A stretch of 64,000 nucleotides of DNA from Aspergillus flavus (GCF_009017415.1 NC_092404.1:2480001-2544000), one strand, 5' to 3'; shown: positions 12,216-27,898, numbered from the stretch's first letter. Made by a program: numbers and translations. Notes: generated from the sequence alone by a model not told the origin.

Positions 12216-14400
12216 CTGTGGGAGGAGGAGGAGGTGGTGAGGCGCATATGTTGGCTGTATGAAGGCCAGAGATGATTCTCAACTGCACATTATCGCTTCG
12301 AAAGGTAGAATTCATTGCCAACTAGTCGTCTACCTCAATCACAGCTCCCAGTGTTGCCAGAATCTGTACAATACTTTAGCGCATGGCTAATGGCAGCATA
12401 AGTTGGACGCTAATATTACTACTATGGTACTCACTTATACTATCACCTAATCTTGAGCTGGGAGTGGATAATGGGCACTGCCTTTGCTCAGGTAGTCCCC
12501 TACAAACTTCACTTCTTCAATTTATGTCGAAGACGGCTCAAGTTAAAAAGCCTCGCAGAAGTTTGCCTGTAGAGTGTATGTCTGGTATTGTGGAAAATCC
12601 ACAAGAGATTTTATGGAATATGAGAAGTTGTTAGTTGTTGAAGGATGGCTGCCCTTTGTGCTTGATATGGTTGCATTTGCATGATAAAGGGTTGATTGTT
12701 CTTGTCCAGATGCTCAAAGGACTGTTTTTCGATTTTTGAAGCAATTGATATAAAGAAATGATAGGGCCTATTCAAAGACACAAATAAGAAAGGTAATGAA
12801 AGAGTTCAGAACAATGGGCTCTACAGTATTTATACGGTCACGGTGACATTCCTCTTAGATAGTTATGAAAAAATAAAATAAGAAATAAACTCTTCATCTA
12901 CCTCACCTGGGTGTTGCGTCATGCAAGCTGCACCTAGAGAGTTAGAGTTACTCATTGTACATAATGATAGGTTGTAAGGAGGTCTCGTGCACGCAGCTAA
13001 TAATAAAGCTTAGAGGCCACGTTGAACGTTCTTGCAGCTTGTCACACTAACTTATCGAGGTGCAGGCGTGCTTTGAAATAAACATACAGGTACAAATGAA
13101 GAGAGGCAAGTTTTTGTGTTAGAAAATCACCTGTAGTAAAGAGAGAGGATCAGTCATACGAAGGTCTGCAATGTGCAGCAATACTTCCTTGAAGTTTTGA
13201 GTACCAAACAGTCGAAAAGAGGCTTTCTGGCTCTGTTTTTTATATTGAGAGAAATGTAGGGCTGTCTCAGCATACCTTAGGTAGCCTATTCAATCTGCTG
13301 TGATTTGAGACCTTCAATGTGACCCCACTCAAATATAAGATCTTTAATAGAATTTAAGCCATTTGCTTTTTGGTTGCTTTACAGAGTTTAATATGATTTG
13401 AGCTACTGCTTCCTTGTTAAGGCCGAGAACTTTACCTATTCGTACCCTTGCTTACTCTCCCTTACAGTAGTCTGAATGACTTCCACGTTGATTCTTAAAT
13501 GATCCATCGTAAGATACCTCCTTTTACTAAAGAGACTTTACTTTCTTCCCATTTCTAGAGAGAAACGTACTACAGGTAGGATTCATAGCAGATCTTGGGT
13601 TAAATGCCGGCAAATCCCAAGATGCTGTCATACAGCATCAGTGTTGACTTTTCACAAGAAAGTTCTACCAAAACATACATAAACTTTCTAATATCTGTTT
13701 AACAGTTAAGGTCACCAGTATTAATCATTTATCGCATGATACATGCTGTCATTATATGACGTTTAAAATTATAACTCTATTGTAAATTGTTGAGTCAATC
13801 TCATTGTAGCCTGCATGAAAAGCTTCATCTACGCACATCAAGGCAGGCTTCCATTGAAGCTTGCGGAATCTCTCGTTCTCATCTGTTATTCAGGTACTAT
13901 GAACACGAGAATGTTATACTTGCATTGCTTTGAAAGGCTCCTTTATTGGGCGAACATACATGCTAGTGACTGAAGGCTCAATTACGTCCTATGGTATTTG
14001 TTCACCCGGGGACTTCAGTCAGCGCTCCCAGCATATTAGATACTCTCAAAGGGCTATTTCATTGTGGAGTACCTGACTCATTTCTATGGTTCTGCATTAT
14101 ACGACCTCGCAATTAAGGGCTATTATGACTTTATCACAGGTTTCCAGCAGAGGGGTGAGAGCTATGTTTGGACCGGTATTGGAAAACTTGGTTGGGCTAC
14201 AGAAGGGACCCAGTGAGAATCGGACTCGGAGATGAAAGAGAGGGAGACTACATCTACTTTAGCAAGATATTTGAGTTTAGGCAGACTTGGCGTGGGTTAA
14301 TATCTATAGTCGCTTAGCGACGTTTATTGAAGGCTCAAAACTCTTTCCCATACTCAATGCTAGTACATACTAGTATTGTAGTTATTCTGCAGTAGGGCTA
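12216..14400. other. AT-rich, stop-laden stretch (possible decayed mobile element)
   Basis: About 2.2 kb with visibly lower GC than the flanking genes and many stops in all frames. Some segments still read as plausible protein between stops, for example around 12690-12860 and 13950-14250 on the plus strand. This is the look of a repeat-induced-point-mutation (RIP) relic or an old pseudogene, but I found no terminal repeats, no target-site duplication and no recognisable transposase or reverse transcriptase. Confidence 0.3.
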
Positions 14401-18543
<4,143 letters not shown>

Positions 18544-18555
18544 AGGAAAACATGG

Positions 18556-18593
<38 letters not shown>
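18556..18593 (+). repeat. Poly(A) run of 38 bases after the sidA stop codon
   Basis: An uninterrupted A tract begins 12 bases downstream of the TAA and is followed by G and six more A. It is in the sidA 3' UTR if transcribed. Exact length may be affected by sequencing slippage. Confidence 0.8.
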
Positions 18594-18601
<8 letters not shown>

Positions 18602-18865
18602 TGAACAAGGCTTTTTTGAGTCGAAGGTATCTTGAGTCCGCTTCTTTTGCGCGTTTTAGGCGCTAAAGAAGATTATTCTCTAACGAAAGGACGAGCCGAG
18701 GATCGACAGCAGGGGCAAAATGAGAGAGCAAGCCTGAAAAAGAAAAAGAAAAGGGAAAAAGAAAAAAAGGCGGGAAGAAAAGGGAACCACACCAGAGCAA
18801 TTATTACACTGGTATACGATGTTTTATTTGTTGGATACCTGTTCTATTATTCATAGACTATATAT

Positions 18866-18874
18866 TACGGAGTA
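18866..18874 (+). repeat. Dispersed TACGGAGTA motif, copy 6
   Basis: Exact match in the sidA 3' flank, followed by C (TACGGAGTAC). Confidence 0.7.
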
Positions 18875-19340
18875 CTCTATAATTTTTTACATGCTTGTTT
18901 GACTATGTAGCTATGATTGATTGTGCAAGGAATGTACTGTGTACAAGCAACAATTGACGAGTTCACCGCTCTACAAGTGTCTCATGGGAGGTTCCAAATC
19001 AAAGTCTGCTGGGGAATGCCTGAACAGTGGATTAGCCACAAAGCCAACTCCAGCGCAGACCCGCTGGTGCCATGTTTATTGGTCATTGTGTGATATTCAT
19101 TACAGCACAGAACACCCTGAAATGTGCGGAACTCGGAAAGAGGATGATGACGAGATGATACAAAATATTACAGGATTACCATTAATAGAGACAAAAAAAA
19201 GCTTGTAGAAGACCATCCCGTTTATAAGATAAAAAGATTAAACAGAAAAGGACAATTTAATGTTAAAGAGTAAGGGAATGAGAGAAAAGAAAAAGACATT
19301 GGTTGAGGTGGGCATTTTGATGATGACGCCTGATAATCTG

Positions 19341-19367
19341 ATCAGATAAAAATTTTCGTTATCAGAT
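19341..19367 (+). promoter_or_regulatory. Paired inverted SreA/GATA-type iron-regulator sites
   Basis: ATCAGATAA at 19341-19349 (plus strand) and TTATCAGAT at 19359-19367 (ATCTGATAA on the minus strand) form an inverted pair nine bases apart. ATCWGATAA is the established consensus of fungal siderophore repressors of the SreA/Sre1 GATA family. They lie 0.8 kb beyond the sidA stop. Binding is inferred. Confidence 0.6.
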
Positions 19368-19545
19368 GGCGCCATTCCACAAATACGAATCACTGGAAAT
19401 TAACAGAGACCATTAACCACGGCTGAGGCTGGCGCGCCTCTCTCCTACGTCTTTATTTGGATGCCAAGGAGCCACCCACCGGATAAGAAAGGCAAGAGGA
19501 AGTGGGACCCACTGATTGATTACGACGAGTAATGACTGAACCCCT

Positions 19546-19576
19546 GGGGGGGGGGTTATTTTTTTTTTTTTTTTTT
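19546..19576 (+). repeat. G10 run followed by T18 run
   Basis: Ten G at 19546-19555, then TTA and about 18 T from 19559. This is a simple homopolymer junction in non-coding DNA. Confidence 0.7.
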
Positions 19577-20414
19577 TCTTCTCTCCCACCCTTCTGTGCG
19601 ATGGACCTGCAGGAGTGTTATCCTTTTTGTTCTTTTTACACTTAGCCCCCTCTTTTAAATATAAATACAACCTTTCTTTGGCTACAGTCCCGTATTTTGG
19701 TTATGGCATCGATTCAGTCTAGTCACTCGCCCTTTACTAACTACTAGTAGCTCATGCAAAGTAGGCTCGCTTCTTTTAGCCCGGTTTCCGAGGTCTCTTG
19801 CACGGGGATACACCCTAGTTGCCCGGTTAAGTAACCGATTGATTATTGATTGATAATTCAATGCGGATCCTCAGTTCCTACTTACCATGCCTCAAGACCC
19901 ATCTTCCTCCAGTCATTCTTGACGTGGGACTAAATTACTCAATCATTCGATCGTTTATGGGAACGTGAGAAAATTTACACGCCATCATGCCACCCACATC
20001 GGCCTCGGAATACATCACCTGTCTCAGGTATTCCGATGATGATCCCATTTTTCGACACAGCATGTACTTCGTAATGGACAACTTAGTCGGCCCAAAGCGA
20101 CAATGCTGATCACATCCTCCTCATAGACAAGAATTTCCGGCATTATTTCGCTCTGTGGAAAGGGACTACCGAATTAAACTCGGTATTTTATCCTTCTCTC
20201 TCTCAAATTATCTATTTTTGTAGGGGTTTTTTTTATATACTTATTCATTTATTTATTATTGTTTTTTTGATTTAAATCTCTCTTTTTTGTTATTATTGTT
20301 TGGGCTCATCCTTCATTCTTCACTTCTTTCCCTACCGCTTGTTTTCCTGCAGGTCTCATCTTGGTTGCAGCCCGGTAAATGGCTAGCTCCTTGGCTGCGC
20401 GGTTGACTAGTAGC

Positions 20415-20423
20415 TACGGAGTA
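20415..20423 (+). repeat. Dispersed TACGGAGTA motif, copy 7
   Basis: Exact match between two of the SreA-type sites, in the sidA/akr1 3'-3' interval. Confidence 0.7.
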
Positions 20424-20614
20424 TGCGCATATTCCAGACCAGCCCATCTACAACTTCGACAAGGATGATCATGGGTAGAGTAATGTCAGGTACGGTCAGG
20501 GACTGCGCTACAGAGGAGTAATAAGGCTGATGGCGATGTTTCAGGTAAGTTCATTACCACCACGGTCGTCGTACTTGGTTCTGGATCATATTTTCCTATC
20601 ATGGAATAAAGCGC

Positions 20615-20623
20615 ATCAGATAA
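20615..20623 (+). promoter_or_regulatory. SreA/GATA-type site
   Basis: Perfect ATCAGATAA, followed by GAC. It is the third of four perfect sites in the interval. Confidence 0.55.
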
Positions 20624-20744
20624 GACAACATCAGCATGGAACTTCATCTAATCAATCTAAGCGAGCAGCAAGCCAGACCCAGAATATCCTGGCAGACTGG
20701 TAATCGTTATACTATCGAGTAATAACAACCGAAGAACAATAGGA

Positions 20745-20761
20745 ATCAGATAAAAATTTTC
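20745..20761 (+). promoter_or_regulatory. SreA/GATA-type site with conserved AT-rich 3' flank
   Basis: ATCAGATAA continuing as AAATTTTC. The whole 17 bases are identical to 19341-19357, 1.4 kb away, and similarity extends into CGTT. Conservation of the flank suggests duplication or an extended binding preference. Confidence 0.55.
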
Positions 20762-21943
20762 CGTTTTAGAACCTCCTTCCGAGATAAGATCTTAGCGCGA
20801 TAAATTGACTTTGCGCTAAAGCTGGGTTTTCTTGCGACATCGGATGTTTCGGCTCCTTGTATATACGTATGGTATGTATACGTACGGACGGGTATGGTTG
20901 AAAAGAAGGTATGGGACTTAACCTATCAGGGATTGATCACTGTTGCTCACTGGTACTGAACCTTAGGCTTGACCTCATTGGCATAATATTTCCTGACGAA
21001 TGATAGACCACTTGGGCGCCTTAGCTGCGCATCGGCTTCGGATTATCGGTAGGGTAACAGTAGAGGGAGGTGGGAGCGGATGTATTAATCGATCAATCGC
21101 ACTTGTGCTGCAGACAAGAGCTTGACTAGGAGGACCCTTGATTATATAGGTAACTGTTAATTTATCTTCATTGGATTGCGCCGAGGAACGAGGCTCTCCA
21201 TGAGGAAAGCTGTGGACCTACGTACTAGTAGCCTGTCCAAGTTTTCGTGGCCCTCACCCATGTAGAACTGGATGAACTACGTTTGGCCAGACTTCCTACA
21301 CTATGCACGTCTCCTCTTCTTGCCATGACGTGCATAACTCCTGGAATCTGGCCCTGACCATGCACTTAAAGAGTTGTGTCTGCTCTGTTATCTCTTAGCT
21401 CTGGAGTTGGTATGAGAACAGTTTAGGTTGTGGTGAACTTCGCTCAAGTATATCAATCATGAAATACCCGAAGTTGATTGCTTCAACGCTGGCCTGTTCA
21501 CAATTGCGTTGCTTACACCAGAATAAACGGTCCTTGGCCACCCGCTTAAGCAAATGACCTCATTCTAAACAAAACGCAATCGTGTGCAGTATGTTAGAAG
21601 TTTTGATGCAAATTGGATTTTTATCTGCTACACAGCTTCCATCGATATCAAGGGAAATCGGGTGGGGTTTTATTCTAACAGGAGTAGATTAGATAGAAGC
21701 TGGCTCGGCTCGGCTCAAAGACTCTATAACGGAAAGCACGAGATGAAATAATTAAGCACAACATAATACAAGGAAAGCAAAGGAGTTAATAGGTACATCA
21801 TCCATGAACATTTGACTCAACCAGGCGTATCAATGCAGTGTCGTCCAATATCATAATATTTGCGCTTGAAGAATGCAGTGCTTCTAGAACCGGTCACAGG
21901 AACACATACTAGGATCTGACCATCCATCAAAGGTAACTCCTGC

Positions 21944-24470
21944 TTAGACACCTTGTTCCGGGTCTTCAACTGATAGACTCTGATACCCGCCACCACTATG
22001 CATCCGGGACGGAGTCTCATACATGCGGTTATAGTTGATCACTTCACCACCAAGCATAGCCGCGCCTGGTTCTCGTTTTCCAAAGTACGGAGCTGGGTCA
22101 CACCAGAAATCTCGACAATTGGTGACAACGCCCCGCGAGAACGGGTTCTTGGGCCGGACAGCACGTGGGCCGTCACGCAGCCCATCTCGCGCAGTAGCAA
22201 AGAACGTATCAATGCCAAGGAGGGATGACCATTGCTGCAAGCAACCATGTTTCCGATGGCGAGGAGCACCCTGGGCAAGGGCGGGATTTGGACCTTGGCC
22301 AGAAGACGTTAGACCGGCAGCATTGAGGGACGTTGTCCCGGCCGCTACTGCAGAGGCAAAAGCCCGCGAGCTAGGATAGCTTCGGTCAACCGAGTGCCCT
22401 CTCATGTTCTCATATGTCGTCTGATTACGAGAAATTTGGATCATCTGGACGGCAACGAGCATAGTGATCCAGACCAGCTGAATGCATACCCATAGATCGA
22501 GAACAAGAGTAAATGTGTCACGGAGCACAAAGTCACAAAGAGTTTCGTTGATGATGTTACACTGGGGCTGCGCGGGTGCTGGCAAGCTGTTGATATCTAA
22601 CAATTCTGGTTAGGCTGCTTATCCAAATGAAGAGGCAAGTGGAAACTTACAATTAAAGGTTAGCTGTACGAAAAGGACAATACCAACCTCCAAGCAGGTA
22701 ATATATAGAACGAAATGGCGTAGGTTATTTGCTCCGACGCAATTATCAATCCAGGGACAATGGCTGTTTGGCTTTAGCACGTGGCTTACACAGGTGTTCT
22801 AGTAAGTACTCACTGGTCATGTTTCGCAACGCAGCGCGCACAGCGCTTGCAATGCTTGCTTCGCAAGGGTCTTCGGACCATGCAGCTAACGCAGAAATTT
22901 TCTTCGTCAAACTTCCACTGTTCGAAGAGCTCCGTAATGACTGCTCTTTGTTGGTTTCTACTGCCAAGTTTTGGAACGAACCCAGGGTCTTCAACCATCG
23001 AGTATATGTAGAAATAAGTTGTCAGGGAGAAAAATATAGCAAAAAGCCCATTAAGTATCGGAGATGTAGAGTAAGTCACTAAAAATCCACGAAATATTAG
23101 TAAGATTTCCCTCACAGGACAATCGAGAGTTCCTAAAACAAGACATACCCGGCAGTACGTAGAAGACGTATCTGAAGCCCACCCAGAATAGGGAGCCTGC
23201 AAAAACGCCGGATAAATAAGGCTAAATTGCAAATCAACAACGGCACAATAGCCTTTGAGGCAGGTCAAACTTACCGTTTTTTGCAGAATCCGATATTCGG
23301 AAGGACCTTGGCTGGCAGCCTTCTGCGCTACCCATTGTAGCCCAAAGACGGTCACAAGCATCATCGGGATAGCAGCGTAGACCACCATATTGCTCAGTAT
23401 CCACACGGCCGCGAAAACAATAGCGAAAGGCCAAAGGAAAAAGAACTTAGACATTAAGCTCTTATTACGCACCCAAGAAGCCAGTCCAGAAGACGAAACC
23501 TTCGCATTCCCATCGAGGTCATAACCATATTCATCCAAAGCACGATACCACACGCGTGTGGTATTCATCTCCCCGGCCACAACTGCCGGCGTTTTACCAT
23601 CCCTGGTTTTCGCAAACTTATCCGCGCCATACTCGATCAATTTCAGAACACAGGGCAAGGACCCTTTCACGAGGGCCCAATGGAGGGGAGTAAGCCCGCC
23701 CTCGTCGACAGCATTGGCATGAGCGCCCCATCGCAGGAATAAATCCACCAAAGCAGGATACCCTTTGTAAGCGGCCCACATCAAGCCAGTATGTCCTTGT
23801 TGGTCGACGACGTCTACCGGTATTTCTTGGTGCAGAAGTAGCACCAGTAAAAAGGCATTTCCATCAATAGTAGCCAGGTGAAGAATGTTGTAGCCTTGGA
23901 CGTCGGTAAGGAGAGGGTCGGCGCCCCGTTGGAGCAGAAGGTGGACAATATAGTAATGACACCGTTGAGCTGCCCACATTGCTGGTGTAGCTACGGATTC
24001 GCCTCCTTTCGCATTGACGTCGGCGCCGGAGTCTAGCAAGAACTTGCACATGGCGTACTGGTTATTGATCGCAGCCCACTAGAAGCGGAGCCATCAGGTC
24101 AGTAAATATTCCAACTGTTGATGCCACACTTATGAAAGGTACCGAAGCTTATCGAGATACGCACGTGTAATGGGGTAATCCCTTCCTCATCCTTATGGTT
24201 GGCACTGAACTTCTTCTCGTCGAATAATCTTTGCATGGCAGGAACCTCCCCTATCCGGGCAATCTGCATGATATCTTCACCAAGGGGGATTGACCCCCTG
24301 GCAGCTCCACGCTCTGGGTTCATTGTCTTGAGCTCAACACTGGCATCTTCGTGGGTAACCTTTGGAGGGATGGCTCGGCCTTTACCGCCGACTGCGGAGG
24401 GTGGACTTGAGCCTAGGGTTGCAAAATTGCCGTTGGTGTGCGTTCCTGTCGAAGAATTCCCGGAGGACAT
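21944..24470 (-). CDS. akr1: Ankyrin-repeat DHHC palmitoyltransferase (737 aa)
   Basis: Six exons: 24165-24470, 23275-24078, 23149-23221, 22814-23078, 22651-22763 and 21944-22596. It transfers palmitate to cysteines of membrane proteins such as Yck kinases, at Golgi/endosomal membranes. The N-terminal third carries about six ankyrin repeats (e.g. [22 protein letters not shown]). Several membrane helices follow ([32 protein letters not shown]). The cysteine-rich domain [18 protein letters not shown] leads to DHHC at about 482-485. The active-site motif is split by an intron after GACCA and is restored exactly by the splice; this homologue has the canonical DHHC rather than the DHYC of budding-yeast Akr1. 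The TTxE motif ([11 protein letters not shown]) is present. Length equals other Aspergillus Akr1 proteins. Confidence 0.95.
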
Positions 24471-25155
24471 TTCTGTCTACAGTCCTAAGAAGATCTTTTC
24501 AAGAGGGGGGCGCGCCTGTAATGGTCCTTGAATGTGGAAGAAAGAGTGACAAACTAATTTGTGCACGGGGAAACTCGTTCGGCGGTGACAGGTTCTCTCT
24601 CCACACGATCTAAAGAAGCATTGCTGAATCAAAACAAATAATCAGTCTATTAATCGACAAGCCCGTGCACAAACCCGTGCAGGGAGATGTGTGATCTGTG
24701 ATAAAAGAATCAGAGGTTGTGAAGAGGAGAAGGAAAAAAAAAAAAAGAAAACGAGAGAGAATATACTTGGGACGTGAAGGGCGAGGCTACTTCTTTTTCT
24801 TTGGTCGGGGAAAACTCTCCGCGGACACTAAGAGATCACCGTCTCGTGAAGTTTATAAAAGTAATTAATTCTTTTATTTGCTCGACTGTCAATGTTTTTA
24901 GACGCTCGGGAACACTAAGAAGAAACTATTCTCTGACCATCAATGGGCAGTCTAGGACTGTACATATTTTGCTTTAGAACCCATCATAACTAAGAAAACT
25001 GGATTACTCAGCCGTAAGAATATTGATTGAATTAGGCAACCGCATTGTAACGCTACCTGGGTGATGGAATAGTATTGGATGGGTTAACCATACAACATAG
25101 AAGAAACAAAAGAGAAGACATCCCATAAAAATCCCGAAAACCATCGGTCTACATA
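24471..25155. other. akr1 promoter / cyclin 3' flank
   Basis: 685 bp without a gene. It holds the akr1 promoter and leader (with a short poly-A tract near 24734) and the 3' UTR of the cyclin gene. Confidence 0.6.
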
Positions 25156-25926
25156 CTAACTGGCAATCTCACCGTGATGGAGAACATTCTTTTCGAGAGC
25201 CCTTGCCTGATTCGTGAGCATGGAAACATCAACTCGCAATTCAAAATCAGCCAGAAAGCAAAAGCTAATCTCGAGCTTCGAAAGTTCGCGTTCAGTCACT
25301 CCGCCAACTTTCGCAATGCGACTATGAGGATAACTAAGATCTTCCAGCGCTTTCATCGCTACCCGAAGACCAGCAAGGACCAGACGGTGCATGTTCTTAT
25401 GGTTTAGTGATATAGTTCTGTCGACAGTAACCATTCGGGTAAAGTACATGCTTGTAGCAAGATAGACGGCTGTTGACATTGGGCAGTAGCGATGAAGCCG
25501 CAGGAGGTAGTCTTTTAATGTGATTGAAGGCACGCGCTTCGAGAGAAACCTCTTGGAAAGTATGCCCAGCTGGACATGATCGCGTCCCGCATCACTATAG
25601 CCTGCAGGGCAGCAATGTATCTCGGTACCGTTTACGGGGGTGACTTCCCCACTGGACACGCTATCACCTTGAGCCCTGTTCTTGGTTAGGGAAAAGGCAT
25701 CTACCCGACAGTCGTCCGGGTCGTCAATAGTCTGCTTAGCGAGCAGTTCGATATAGACGCATAGTAGTCCCAATGCTGAATCCGGCGGCATTTGCTCGAT
25801 ACCATCGCTCTTCAAGGCACCTTCCTTGTCCTCTCTCGCGGGTCCTAGATCGGATTGTGTCCACCGAGAAACTACGTCCGACTGCAGATCATGAGGTGCT
25901 TCATCCTCAGAGCTGCGCCCCATCAT
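25156..25926 (-). CDS. Pho80-family cyclin (256 aa)
   Basis: A single exon; ATG codons at 25926 and 25923 are both possible starts. The C-terminal half is a cyclin domain of the Pho80/PCL type: LKDYLLRLHRYCPMSTAVYLATSMYFTRM, then NHKNMHRLVLAGLRVAMKALEDLSYPHSRIAKVGGV and the family signature ERELSKLEISFCFLADFELRV. Such cyclins partner a Pho85-like CDK (PhoA/PhoB in Aspergillus) in phosphate signalling, glycogen control or morphogenesis. Residues 1-125 are acidic and disordered. The subgroup (Pho80, Pcl6/7 or Clg1) cannot be decided by eye. It lies 0.7 kb upstream of akr1 on the same strand, with no sign of co-transcription. Confidence 0.85.
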   Translation of the reverse strand: MMGRSSEDEAPHDLQSDVVSRWTQSDLGPAREDKEGALKSDGIEQMPPDSALGLLCVYIELLAKQTIDDPDDCRVDAFSLTKNRAQGDSVSSGEVTPVNGTEIHCCPAGYSDAGRDHVQLGILSKRFLSKRVPSITLKDYLLRLHRYCPMSTAVYLATSMYFTRMVTVDRTISLNHKNMHRLVLAGLRVAMKALEDLSYPHSRIAKVGGVTERELSKLEISFCFLADFELRVDVSMLTNQARALEKNVLHHGEIAS

Positions 25927-26806
25927 TTCGACAAGCCGTAGACTTTTGATGGGATGGATATAGTAACGCGGTACAATACACCTGGCCTACAGGTGTATAC
26001 CAAGCAGTCGATGAGCATGGCATTGTGGGACTAAGCCCAGGGTACAAACATTACTATGCCGGCACTAGGTTGAGTTGAGTTGTAAGAGATGGCACGCAGG
26101 TGTTTGGGGAAACAAGTGAGGAGGGGTAAGATCGAGTGCCTATATTCAAGCCACGTAGGTGGGGTGTCCTAAACAAAAACGATGTATAGGCGTGAAATAT
26201 TCACGTAAACAACCCATCCACAGAGCTTTGTTCAATGCATGGGCGATCTCCTTGCTGTGGGGATTCAGTTATTCAGTTAATTCCAGGTTTATCTCACAAA
26301 CGCACGTGTATTTCAGAGCTTCGAAGTAATCGAAGCATTTGGCTGGGGGGACCTGTGGTGCAGAATGAGGGATTTTGACTGATACGTACATCCTGGCATT
26401 AAAGGTCCAAAATCACATGACATGATAAAGGGGTCCTCTTGGACATATATTAAGTACTCCCGACTATAATAGACCGCGGCCCCAAGCGAGGTGAAACTGA
26501 AACTCGCAATGCATATTTGACTGCACTGAATGATAAAACGTGACTAAAAATATCTACCTACAGTGTAATCAAATCGATGGATACGCGCGAGCTGCTATAG
26601 TTCAATGACCTAAACGCTACTGCCAGTGGAAAATCTGCCGCCTGCCCAAACCTAAATATAGAGGCAAGCCTCACATTGGATTTTCAGTCACTTCCAGACC
26701 ACTGATGTCTATAGTTTCTGTAATCCGTCCAACACGCCGTGCCGTGAGATAAGGATCAAAATAGCCCCCATCAATGGTATTGTCGGCTGTCCTTATCATA
26801 AATCAT
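25927..26806. other. Intergenic region upstream of cyclin
   Basis: 880 bp, presumably the cyclin promoter and the 3' UTR of the 26807-27898 gene. No ORF, tRNA or strong repeat was seen. Confidence 0.6.
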
Positions 26807-27898
26807 TCACTCGTCAGATCGCCGGGTATAACGGCGCCAGCCACTTTGCCACTTCATATCGCCCAGTAAGCCCTCCCGGCTATGTTGCCTCCACGCTTCT
26901 TTGCGTATGCGCTCCGCTGCCTCTGACATTCGACGGTTACCAACCTGGATAATACGAGGCCGAGCACGCTCACTAGATGCACTCGTTCTTCGACAACGTT
27001 CCTTGAACGACCTTTCCGGTGAACTAAGGCGGTAGGACGTACCACTATCCGCTGTGCCATAGTCCCTGTTGAGACTACTGAAGGAGGGACCGTGGCGATA
27101 AGATCGAACGTGGTGACGCTCTCGTTCTCTATCTCTAGTCTCTCTGGCCCTGTTGGTATTCTTCACGTACTCTACGTCGCGCGCGAATCGCACCTTTCGG
27201 CGGTCCGGACTGCGGACCCGCTCTTCGCAGGGACTGGCGCGATGATGGTTATGGATTTCAAGAATACTGGCTTCTCGTCTAGGGTGTTCGTGTTCAGAGA
27301 TCAGCGTCGTGTCTTTTGGTTCGCGAGAGCTCCCGGACGTCCGCCGTAATCGAGGGTAGTGAGGAGAGACATCAGTCCCGTCTGCTTCAATGTCTGATCC
27401 GAAATGGCCCTTTGTCGGGGACCGGATTAGTTTTTTCTTTGGAGGAGGAGACCGCAGAACCCTTCGCTGTGTCCGCCTTTCGTTTTCAGGCTTCCCGACA
27501 ACGAACATCTGACGGGATCGGTGACGTCCTCTTGGCCTGCATACACTTCCCCTATCTGTGTCTGTGCTAACTTCATCAGAGCTTGATTCCCACTCCACTT
27601 CCGATTCAGTTTCTGGATCTTGGTCTGATTCTGCGGTCCTATCAAGGAAAGGAAAGCGAAATCTTGACGGCCGGCTGCGCATTGGCGATGATGTTCTTAT
27701 GAAAATATTCGAGGACACTTTTGCCTGCCTGGGCTTTCTCGGCTCGATAATTTTGTATCGAGTGGGATCCTTCATACGTGGACTCTTCGGCTGGGCATGT
27801 CGAATATAGAGGACCGCGGGGTCCCGTCCTAGAGGATGGCTGCAAGTGCCTGTGCCAAAGACGCGGGTCCGAATGAACTTTCTAGTTCGAACTTCCAT
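26807..27898 (-). CDS. Uncharacterised Arg/Ser-rich basic protein (363 aa)
   Basis: A continuous frame from the ATG at 27898; an upstream extension without ATG looks like non-coding sequence. I do not recognise a domain. Composition is highly charged: RS, RE and RR dipeptides throughout (RARETRDRERERHH), an acidic patch TESEVEWESSSDEVSTDTD near 90, a KKK basic patch near 155, and a predicted-helical C-terminus RRMSEAAERIRKEAWRQHSREG. Basic, Ser/Arg-rich and disordered proteins of this kind are often nuclear or RNA-associated, which is inference only. The long continuous open frame (364 codons) and the biased composition support a real gene. A 5' exon further upstream cannot be excluded. Confidence 0.6.
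   Translation of the reverse strand: MEVRTRKFIRTRVFGTGTCSHPLGRDPAVLYIRHAQPKSPRMKDPTRYKIIEPRKPRQAKVSSNIFIRTSSPMRSRPSRFRFPFLDRTAESDQDPETESEVEWESSSDEVSTDTDRGSVCRPRGRHRSRQMFVVGKPENERRTQRRVLRSPPPKKKLIRSPTKGHFGSDIEADGTDVSPHYPRLRRTSGSSREPKDTTLISEHEHPRREASILEIHNHHRASPCEERVRSPDRRKVRFARDVEYVKNTNRARETRDRERERHHVRSYRHGPSFSSLNRDYGTADSGTSYRLSSPERSFKERCRRTSASSERARPRIIQVGNRRMSEAAERIRKEAWRQHSREGLLGDMKWQSGWRRYTRRSDE

Larger units (their letters stand above)
18544..21943. other. 3.4-kb gene-free interval between convergent sidA and akr1, with SreA-type sites
   Basis: Both flanking genes end toward this interval, so it should contain only 3' UTRs. It nevertheless holds four perfect ATCWGATAA sites, two TACGGAGTA motifs, poly-A and G10-T18 tracts, and an 8-9 bp inverted repeat (CTTAGCGC 20791-20798 with GCGCTAAAG 20813-20821). 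I found no ORF with family resemblance; a non-coding transcript is possible. Confidence 0.5.
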
